A stretch of 64,000 nt of DNA from JALYUA01 sp039933215 (GTDB lineage: Bacteria; Acidobacteriota; Thermoanaerobaculia; UBA5066; Gp7-AA6). Below the pieces are notes generated by a model. That model was not told where the DNA came from and did not search any database. It worked only from the letters and a program-made list of their open reading frames with translations. The position numbers were made by a program, and so were the translations under genes. The stretch spans positions 7,603 through 71,602 of the forward strand of contig JBDTOO010000014.1 in NCBI GenBank assembly GCA_039933215.1, in the 5' to 3' direction. This document shows, one piece after another, positions 58,205 through 64,000 of this stretch; within the stretch, counting starts at the first letter, position 1; the number at the start of each line of letters is the position of its first letter.

Positions 58205-59239
58205 TCAAGGGAGCGCGGCGATGAGCCTCCGCACGGCCTCCTCCACTCCGAATCGCCCTTCGAGGTGCGGATCCCAGTTTTCGGTCAGAAGCGGCCTGTA
58301 GGCGGGCCACGGGCGCCGGGTCCAGAAGCCGTTTCTCTCCGCGTGCGGGACGTAACCCGGCAGCTCGCGCGCCGCGAGAACGCCGGCAGACTCGAAGATC
58401 ACGGCGTGCGTGAGGTCGCTCGGCAGGCTCTTGCCCTGGGCGCGCGCTTCGGCCTCGAATCGTCCGTCGATCTGCGGGTCGAGGAGATGCGACGCCTCGT
58501 GGAAAAGAAGTTCCAGGCACCCGGGAGCGCGGTAATCGGCGGCGAGGCTCGACATCGTGATGCGACGCGAGGAGGAGACCGTGTAGGCACCCGCCCAGTT
58601 CGCGAAGGCGACGAGGTCGACGCGGATCGGCGCGGTGGGCCAGGAAGTGCCGTAAGCCGCGGCGAGGCCGCGGGCCATCGCCGTCCCGTGCGCCTCGAGC
58701 AGCGGCGCGGCTTCCGAGAGCCAGGCGGGGTGCCGGGCGAGATGCGTCGGCCAGAGAGTCCGCCGGTAGCCCGGCGCCGCGAGGTCGAGGGCGCGCGCGA
58801 TCCCGGCGTCCGGGAAACCGCGCGCGCCGCTCGCCGTGGACGCGCCGCCGTCGTCCAGAGCAGCGACGCCATCCGTCACGCGGATCGCCTCGGCGTCGAA
58901 GACGAGGTCCCGTCGGGCCAGGGTGCGCCGGTACGTCTCGATCGCTTCGTCGACCGCCGCTCTCTCATCGGGCCGAAATCCCGCGCTCTCGAGCTCGCGG
59001 GGGGCGGCCTCCACCGCGGAGCGGCTCGCGTCCCTCTCTCCGTTGCGCGAACGAGCGGCGACATAGAGGAAGTGGTGCAGGTCCATCCAGAAACCGCCGT
59101 GGAACTCGAATCCCCCGACGCGCCGGAGCACCGCCCGGTCCGGCCCGCCCCGCGGTCCATTCGAGGTCCCGGACGGCGCCAGGGCGCCGCTGCACGCGAC
59201 AGCACCGAGCGCCGCCCAGACCCAGAGGAAACGGAGCAC
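58205..59239 (-). CDS. HEXXH-motif lipoprotein, putative metallopeptidase
   Basis: Length 344 residues from GTG 59239, two bases after the OsmC stop. Lipobox in WAALGAVACSGALAPSG (Cys near 15). The N-domain about 40-170 contains FHGGFWMDLHHFLYVAARS. Zinc site LELLFHEASHLLDPQ (HEASH near 235) and a downstream AVIFESAGVLAARELPGYVP, whose Glu about 35 residues on fits a gluzincin third ligand. Sequence otherwise unfamiliar. Probably an envelope-anchored zinc peptidase; activity unproven. Likely co-transcribed with OsmC. Confidence 0.75.
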   Translation of the reverse strand: MLRFLWVWAALGAVACSGALAPSGTSNGPRGGPDRAVLRRVGGFEFHGGFWMDLHHFLYVAARSRNGERDASRSAVEAAPRELESAGFRPDERAAVDEAIETYRRTLARRDLVFDAEAIRVTDGVAALDDGGASTASGARGFPDAGIARALDLAAPGYRRTLWPTHLARHPAWLSEAAPLLEAHGTAMARGLAAAYGTSWPTAPIRVDLVAFANWAGAYTVSSSRRITMSSLAADYRAPGCLELLFHEASHLLDPQIDGRFEAEARAQGKSLPSDLTHAVIFESAGVLAARELPGYVPHAERNGFWTRRPWPAYRPLLTENWDPHLEGRFGVEEAVRRLIAALP

Positions 59240-59241
59240 GC

Positions 59242-59682
59242 TCAGGTCACGATCTCGACGATCACGTCGGGCGTGGCGGCCCGCACGGTTCCGAAGAGCG
59301 GGCATCGCTTCTGGAACGCGCCCACGATCTCCTCGCCCTGCTCGCGCGTGACGCCCGTCAGGGTGAACTTCAGCACCACGGAGTTGAAGAGGGAGAGATC
59401 CGGCCGGACGGGATTTGCCCGGTCGATCGTTCCGGAGATGGTCACGCGGGCGGTCTGAAGCGGCACGCTCCGCTCCCGGGCGATGACCTGGACCAGCTCG
59501 ATCCCGCAGGCCGCGACACCGGAGAGAAAAAGCTCGGCCGGCGTGATCGCCTCGCCCGGGCAGTCGTTCTGTACCGGCCCATCGGCGACGAAGTGCAACG
59601 TCCGGCACCCGCAGAGCACGCGGCCGAAGGTGTCGGTCGTGCGTGCATGGACTTCGTACTGACGCAGATCGGAAGACGGCAC
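59242..59682 (-). CDS. OsmC/Ohr-family peroxiredoxin-like protein
   Basis: Length 146 residues. OsmC fold with both reactive cysteines in place: SGVAACGIELVQVIARE (Cys near 59) and EEIVGAFQKRCPLFGTVRAA (Cys near 126). The N-terminal half has CGCRTLHFVADGPVQND and ITPAELFLSG. The OsmC/YhfA subgroup reduces organic peroxides or has other thiol roles in the cytoplasm. Two bases separate its stop from the HEXXH lipoprotein start, so the pair is coupled. Confidence 0.9.
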   Translation of the reverse strand: MPSSDLRQYEVHARTTDTFGRVLCGCRTLHFVADGPVQNDCPGEAITPAELFLSGVAACGIELVQVIARERSVPLQTARVTISGTIDRANPVRPDLSLFNSVVLKFTLTGVTREQGEEIVGAFQKRCPLFGTVRAATPDVIVEIVT

Positions 59683-59729
59683 GACGTGACCTCCGGGAAA
59701 ACGCTATCGCAATCGGATCGCGGAATTCC

Positions 59730-61451
59730 TCATTTGTGCAGCGAGAATGTGACGGTCACGGTCAGGTAGACGCGGACCGGCCGGCCGTCGATCGTCGCGG
59801 GCGTGTACCGCCAATGCGCAATTGCCGCCATCCCTGTGATGTCCAGGTCCGGGTGAGAGCTCTGGATGACGTTGAGATCCCCGACGCAGCCGTTCGGCGA
59901 GATGATCGCTTCGTAGACGCTGACCCCCTGGTGGCCTTTTCGCCTGGAGTCCTCCCGATAGATCGGCTCGATGCGCGAAACGAGGATCGGAGCGACGACC
60001 TTGCCTCGGACCATTCGGACCTCGCCCGCGGTTTTCACGTCTTCCGGAAGATTGACCTCCTGGCATTTGAGGACGTCCGCATCGAGCAGGGCGAGGTAAT
60101 ACACCCCGCTTTTCTCCGGTTGCCGGCCGTCGTCGGGCTCAGACGTCATCAGGAAGATCGCGTCGGCGGTAGCCTGGCACTTCTTCACGTGCACCGGTGA
60201 GACCCGGACCTGTTTCGGTAGTCCATGAGCCCAGAAGTCGATCTCGGCGACGGGATAGATCGAACTCGACCACGCCGACTTGCACCCGCTGACAGCCAGC
60301 AGGTCGGAGACCATCCCCTGCGGCAGACCGGTCACCATCCGAAGACGAACGGGCGACGTGGCAGAAGGCGGCGACCCGGCCACGGGTGTCGCTTGCAGAT
60401 CCGGAGTGCGTTTTGACTCCGGGATCATCCGGGAGCCGTGCTCCGATCGATCCCGCTTGTTCCGCCGCATCACCGCATCCGCCTCGCGTTCGGTCAAAAG
60501 GGAGATCAGCGGACTCTCGTTAAAGTCCGAATCGAGATGGCACTCGGGATTGTTTTCCAGGCAGGAAATCCAGCCTTCGTCTTCTTTCGGAGCACTCCCC
60601 AACACCCGCCGCAGCATCTCCAGTCCGAAACGGAGCTCGGGATCGGCCGGCGGCGCCGCCTCGGAGGACACGGCCTCCCGGATCTGGCTCGAGAGAGCGA
60701 GCGGCTTCCCCTGTTGCGCCTTTGCGAGATACCAGGCCGCCTCGCCGCGGACGATCGCGTCCTCGCCACGAAGCCCGGCCACCAGAATGCCTTCGTTCAA
60801 GGCCACCTTCCGCTCAGAGGCGACCCTCAACACTGCGCTCCAGTCGTTCGACGCGCCACGAGAGAGCGCGAGCGATCCGGCGGCGCTCAGGAGGTCGGGA
60901 CCGTCACGATTGACCGCCAACCGGAAGAAAACCTCGCGATCGTATTGGGAGAGATCCAGCTCCCGAAGTGCGGAAAAATAGACCGTCAGGGCCTGGGCTC
61001 CGCGGAGTCGGGCGATCGTGCCTGCGTATGCCCTGTCGAGGCGGGGTGCGAATCGTTTCGCGGCCACGAGAGCCTCGGCGTCGGCAGGCGGGCCCGCAAT
61101 CGTGCAGAGCGCCCGGATCTCTTCCCGCGCCGCGCCGGCATCGGTCTCGCGGGCCAGGGCCTCTCGGAGCTCCGCCACGAAAGTGCCGAGCCCAACGACT
61201 GCGGCCGCACGAGCCGCCACCGCGCGTACCGAGGCGGTCGTGCTCGAGAGTCCGCCCTTGAGCCGTTCGACCGCGCGAGGATCGGGAACATGCCGCGCGA
61301 GAAGAGCCACGATCCCGGGAGTCATCGGAGCATCCACGAGCTTCTGGACGTCGTCCGCGCGAAGAGTCCCTCGCCCGAGGCACATCTGCAGAATCATGAG
61401 CGCACGGAACCCTGACGATCTGCTGAAAAGGCACCGGAGCATCAAGTGCAT
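59730..61451 (-). CDS. HEAT-like repeat protein with a TonB C-terminal domain
   Basis: Length 573 residues from ATG 61451; the frame is open further upstream through repeat DNA, and the ribosome site is weak. N-terminal hydrophobic segment about 4-28 (LRCLFSRSSGFRALMILQMC). Helical HEAT-like region about 30-330 (VKL-type repeats: AVAARAAAVVGLGTFVAELR, VRGEAAWYLAKAQQGKPLAL). Polar linker. C-terminal about 480-573 is a TonB domain (RIEPIYREDSRRKGHQGVSV, AHWRYTPATIDGRPVRVYLT, ending TVTFSLHK), close to the end of the TonB at 54686. It has no Pro-rich spacer or standard TonB TM, so it is probably a periplasmic protein using the TonB fold for interaction. Confidence 0.8.
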   Translation of the reverse strand: MHLMLRCLFSRSSGFRALMILQMCLGRGTLRADDVQKLVDAPMTPGIVALLARHVPDPRAVERLKGGLSSTTASVRAVAARAAAVVGLGTFVAELREALARETDAGAAREEIRALCTIAGPPADAEALVAAKRFAPRLDRAYAGTIARLRGAQALTVYFSALRELDLSQYDREVFFRLAVNRDGPDLLSAAGSLALSRGASNDWSAVLRVASERKVALNEGILVAGLRGEDAIVRGEAAWYLAKAQQGKPLALSSQIREAVSSEAAPPADPELRFGLEMLRRVLGSAPKEDEGWISCLENNPECHLDSDFNESPLISLLTEREADAVMRRNKRDRSEHGSRMIPESKRTPDLQATPVAGSPPSATSPVRLRMVTGLPQGMVSDLLAVSGCKSAWSSSIYPVAEIDFWAHGLPKQVRVSPVHVKKCQATADAIFLMTSEPDDGRQPEKSGVYYLALLDADVLKCQEVNLPEDVKTAGEVRMVRGKVVAPILVSRIEPIYREDSRRKGHQGVSVYEAIISPNGCVGDLNVIQSSHPDLDITGMAAIAHWRYTPATIDGRPVRVYLTVTVTFSLHK

Positions 61452-61918
61452 TTCGTTCAGGCTAGCAGAGCCCAGCACGTCGGGGCGCCCGTCGCAGTCC
61501 GCCTGCGTCGTCTTCGACCGGCCAGGAGCCGGGGTCAGGCACGCATTTGCCATATTGCCCGACCGTCGGATCCGTGGCTGAGTCCGAGGGGTATCCTTCC
61601 CCTTCGCGACCGGGACGATGAGGCCTGGCTGTCCTGGAAAAGGAAACACCATGGAGACTCAGCGTTCAAAATCGGCTTCGCGGAACTATCGCTTCCGTCA
61701 CAGCACGGTGATAGCCGAGGTCTCTATCGGCATTGCGGCCGATCAGACTCCCCCGCTGTCCCGCTTCGGTCGATCGGCGGAAGATCCAGTCGGGCCAGGC
61801 GGTTGCGGCGGTGATCACGGCGCGCGACGTCATTATTGGCAAGTGAACTCGTGCATTCCCGATCCTTAGGGCCTCGTCCACGACTCGTCGCCCGGCTTTT
61901 TTTTGAATGGAGGATCCG
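61452..61918. other. Gap with CTGACCCC motif and one doubtful small ORF
   Basis: A 467-base stretch. At 61531-61553 it holds ggggtcaggcacgcatttgc, the reverse complement of the motif at 34758 and kin to the 261-575 element ends. A 72-codon frame (61651-61869) has an aaaagga site but no recognisable homology or composition. I do not call it a gene. Nothing else is seen. Confidence 0.5.
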
Positions 61919-62458
61919 ATGAAAACTCTTCTCGCGGCCGCCCTGTCCCTGTCCGTCCTCGGCGCCGGCTCCGCTTCGGCCCAGCCGAAACCCGCCCCGA
62001 CCCTGAAGTCCATCCTGCTCGAGCAGCTGAAGACCTCGCACAACAAACAGGAGTGGTTCGTCCCGGCATCCAGGGCGGTCGAGGGACTCACGCTCGAGCA
62101 GGCGGTTTGGAAGCAGGGCGAGAATCATTCGATCGCGCAGCTCGTCAATCACCTGACCTTCTGGGACAAGCAGCAGCTGATGAAGTTCAAGGCCGAACAG
62201 CCGCCGTCCTTCAGCGGCAACAACGAGGAGACGTTCTCGCAGCCCAAGGACAAGCAGAGCTGGGACGCGGCCGTGAAGCAGATGGACGAGGTGATGACGG
62301 GATGGGAGCAGGCCGTCGAAAGCGCCGACGACGCGAAGCTGCAGTCCTGGTACTCGACGATCGCGCACATCGGGACCCACAACGCGTACCACACGGGTCA
62401 GATCCTCTACATCCGCAAGCAGCAGGGTTCGTGGGATCCGGCGAAGGGGGTCAAGTAG
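61919..62458 (+). CDS. Secreted DinB-superfamily protein
   Basis: Length 179 residues from ATG 61919, four bases after ggagga. Signal peptide 1-23 (LLAAALSLSVLGAGSASAQ). DinB four-helix bundle: ILLEQLKTSHNKQEWFVPAS, GENHSIAQLVNHLTFWDKQQ with metal-type His in VNHLTFWD, DAAVKQMDEVMTGWEQAVES, and IAHIGTHNAYHTGQILYIRK with the second and third His ligands. DinB-like proteins are metal-binding, some thiol transferases; exported versions are common in Acidobacteria, activity unknown. Single gene. Confidence 0.9.
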   Translation: MKTLLAAALSLSVLGAGSASAQPKPAPTLKSILLEQLKTSHNKQEWFVPASRAVEGLTLEQAVWKQGENHSIAQLVNHLTFWDKQQLMKFKAEQPPSFSGNNEETFSQPKDKQSWDAAVKQMDEVMTGWEQAVESADDAKLQSWYSTIAHIGTHNAYHTGQILYIRKQQGSWDPAKGVK

Positions 62459-62612
62459 CAAACGAGGAGACTCCCGGCTCGCCATCCAATGAAAGTCCCG
62501 GCTCGTCCGGGACGAAAGGGGAAGCGGGTTCCGGAACCGGCGGAGCGGAGTGTTCGCGGCCCCTTCGTATATCTTCGCGGTCTCATCCGGTGACGAATCG
62601 AAAGGAGCGCGC

Positions 62613-63368
62613 ATGAGGAGATTCCTCGTCTCGGCGGTCTGTTTCCTCCTTGGATCCCACCTGCTCGCGCAGACAAACTCCGTTCCCAATCTGGCGGCCA
62701 ACTTCCAATGGGGACAGAAGCTCCTGACCTACGAAAACGGAGTCGCCACGCAAGCGTGGTTTTTCGCTCCGGTCGTCGCGGGCCGGTCCTATTGCGCCGA
62801 GACGGGCAACGTCGAATCTTTCACGTTGTCCGAGAAGCAGCCCAACACCGCCCTGGTGGTCTTCGGCCACGACACCACGACAGCCTTCGCCACCAACGAC
62901 GACGTGACGAATGAGCCGCGCGCCAGGTTCCTTTCGAGAGTCTGCTGGATCCCCGCCTTGACCGAAGACAATTTTGTCGAGCTCGTCGTGCCGTCCACCA
63001 CGTATGCGTCCTATATCCAGATCCGATTCCTCGAGACGACGCTTTATTGCCCCTGGTTCTTCATCGCCGGCGACTACAACGCGTTCTCCCTGATCCGCAA
63101 CACGAGCAATACGGCGCTGTCGGGCGTCGTCGTGACCTGGCGAGGATTGAACGGCACGGTCGCTGGGACGACGACGGTCACGGTCCCGGCGAACGGGACG
63201 TTCATCGTCAACGCGCGGGATTTCGTCAGCCCCGCCCTCTTTTCGAACGGATCGATCGAGATCGCCCACGCCGGCGCCCCGGATCAGCTCAAGGGCAGCA
63301 CCACCACGCTCTCGGGAACCACCGGCCTCGGCTTCGACGCGCTCTTCGAGCAGCGCAAGACCTGGTAG
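62613..63368 (+). CDS. Secreted beta-rich hypothetical protein
   Basis: Length 251 residues; aaaggag before ATG 62613. Signal peptide 1-20 (FLVSAVCFLLGSHLLAQTN). The mature protein is beta-rich: WGQKLLTYENGVATQAWFF, AGRSYCAETGNVESFTLSEK, a Cys-containing middle (FLSRVCWIPALTED, TTLYCPWFFIAGDYNAFSLI) and an Ig-like C-terminal part (GVVVTWRGLNGTVAGTTTVT, ANGTFIVNARDF). Three or four cysteines may form disulphides. I do not recognise the family; context gives no hint. Confidence 0.75.
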   Translation: MRRFLVSAVCFLLGSHLLAQTNSVPNLAANFQWGQKLLTYENGVATQAWFFAPVVAGRSYCAETGNVESFTLSEKQPNTALVVFGHDTTTAFATNDDVTNEPRARFLSRVCWIPALTEDNFVELVVPSTTYASYIQIRFLETTLYCPWFFIAGDYNAFSLIRNTSNTALSGVVVTWRGLNGTVAGTTTVTVPANGTFIVNARDFVSPALFSNGSIEIAHAGAPDQLKGSTTTLSGTTGLGFDALFEQRKTW

Positions 63369-63446
63369 GACCGGGCGAACCGCAAATCGGTCCGAGAGAT
63401 CACCGAGTCCAACGCCGTTACCCGGGTTCCCTGCCGCTCGTCGCGC

Positions 63447-64000
63447 TCAGACCTTCCAGGCCGCGACCGCTTCCCGGACGAAGTCCGAGAACTTGCGCGG
63501 CTCGCGGCCGACGATCTTTCGCGTCTCGTCGAGCTGCGCGGAGGTGGCTTTCAGGCCCTTCGCCTGGAACATCGCGTACATGAGCGCGTAGTCGTAGACC
63601 GCCCACGCCGGCAGGTAGGGCGCCATGCTCCGGGACCAGGCTTCGAGATCGTTTCCGCCGTAGGCGATCGGCTTGCCGAGCGCCTTCGCGAACTCCGCGG
63701 CACAGTCCTCTCCGCTGACCGCGTCGGGTCCGGCGATCGTGTAGGTCTTTCCGAGATGGCCCTCCTCCGTCAGCGCGCGAACGGCGGCTTCGGCGATGTC
63801 CCGCGTGTCCACGCGCGAGATCCCGATGTCGCCGATCGGCTGCGGGTAGACGCCGTACTGGAGGATGGCGTCCTTGAACCAGTGATCGTTCTGGTAGAAG
63901 TTGTTCGGCCGCAGAATCGTGTGCGGCACGCCGAGCGCCTTCAACGCCTGCTCGATGGCGATCTTGCTCGCGAAGTGCGGCGCCTCGGGGCACTTCTCGA
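63447..64000 (-). CDS. NmrA/SDR-like NAD(P)-binding protein (5' end outside window)
   Basis: At least 184 residues; the reading frame stays open to the right edge (SKIAIEQALKALGVPHTILR continues upstream), so the Rossmann nucleotide-binding start is outside. Visible NmrA-family features: HTILRPNNFYQNDHWFKDAI, GISRVDTRDIAEAAVRALTE, GKTYTIAGPDAVSGEDCAAE and the C-terminal TRKIVGREPRKFSDFVREAV. Family members act as NAD(P)-sensing regulators or quinone/isoflavone-type reductases. Substrate unknown. Confidence 0.85.
   Translation of the reverse strand, partial: EKCPEAPHFASKIAIEQALKALGVPHTILRPNNFYQNDHWFKDAILQYGVYPQPIGDIGISRVDTRDIAEAAVRALTEEGHLGKTYTIAGPDAVSGEDCAAEFAKALGKPIAYGGNDLEAWSRSMAPYLPAWAVYDYALMYAMFQAKGLKATSAQLDETRKIVGREPRKFSDFVREAVAAWKV

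Noticed and set aside
61651..61869. 72-codon small gene with an aaaagga site
   Set aside because: No homology, no codon-use pattern that I can recognise, and it lies in a repeat-bearing gap.

Overview
The window is GC-rich bacterial chromosome. The gene repertoire is typical of soil or sediment Acidobacteriota (possibly Thermoanaerobaculia-like): ECF sigma factors paired with PknB-TPR kinases, an ADOP-type FtsX permease, SBBP-repeat proteins, TonB receptors with YfiR partners, and several YCII and NTF2-like proteins. That assignment is inferred from gene content only. I saw no rRNA, tRNA, CRISPR array, phage module or transposase gene.

Layout. 0-8 kb: a truncated duplicate of a beta-propeller gene, cut by a MITE-like element with inverted ends. 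Then come the intact propeller/DUF11 surface protein, divergent from an ECF sigma/Ser-Thr kinase pair, two NTF2-like proteins and an ice-binding-type (DUF3494) protein. 8-15 kb: a VOC protein, an ECF42-like sigma factor with four YCII (DGPF) genes and a 5'-3' exonuclease, a second VOC protein, and an SRPBCC/ArsR pair with a visible promoter and twin operators. 15-26 kb: two divergent outer-membrane proteins, a MATE transporter, a DUF1348 gene between two copies of a hairpin repeat, an ADOP permease, and an iron-uptake operon (PepSY protein, TonB siderophore receptor, PKHD hydroxylase) behind a strong promoter with a Fur-like palindrome. 26-38 kb: a collapsed kinase pseudogene, a second kinase/sigma pair divergent from an SBBP surface protein, an orphan YCII gene, DoxX, a Ser/Thr kinase fused to a BRCT domain, and a second propeller protein. 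38-51 kb: an RsbQ-like hydrolase overlapping a PAS histidine kinase, an ATP-grasp gene between heptanucleotide repeats, a decayed ATP-grasp remnant, a five-gene phosphorelay (response regulator, TonB receptor, YfiR, histidine kinase, hybrid kinase) and a CadC-like TPR regulator. 51-64 kb: a hydrolase-DUF2911 fusion, lipoproteins, two TonB-like proteins, a soluble histidine kinase, a cation diffusion facilitator, a HEXXH lipoprotein, OsmC, DinB, a secreted hypothetical protein and a truncated NmrA-like gene.

The theme is envelope sensing and surface display. Each of the three Ser/Thr kinases adjoins a secreted beta-propeller or SBBP protein with a T/P-rich stalk and a PTL-type C-terminal membrane anchor. 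Two of these kinases are translationally coupled to ECF sigma factors transcribed divergently from the surface gene. This recurring kinase/anchored-propeller arrangement is the best candidate for an under-described system here. Intergenic DNA carries several dispersed families: CTGACCCC-type ends, a roughly 110-160 bp hairpin repeat that begins 1-2 nt after stop codons, a CCCTCTCCCC hairpin, and a GTGACRG heptamer that supplies stop codons.
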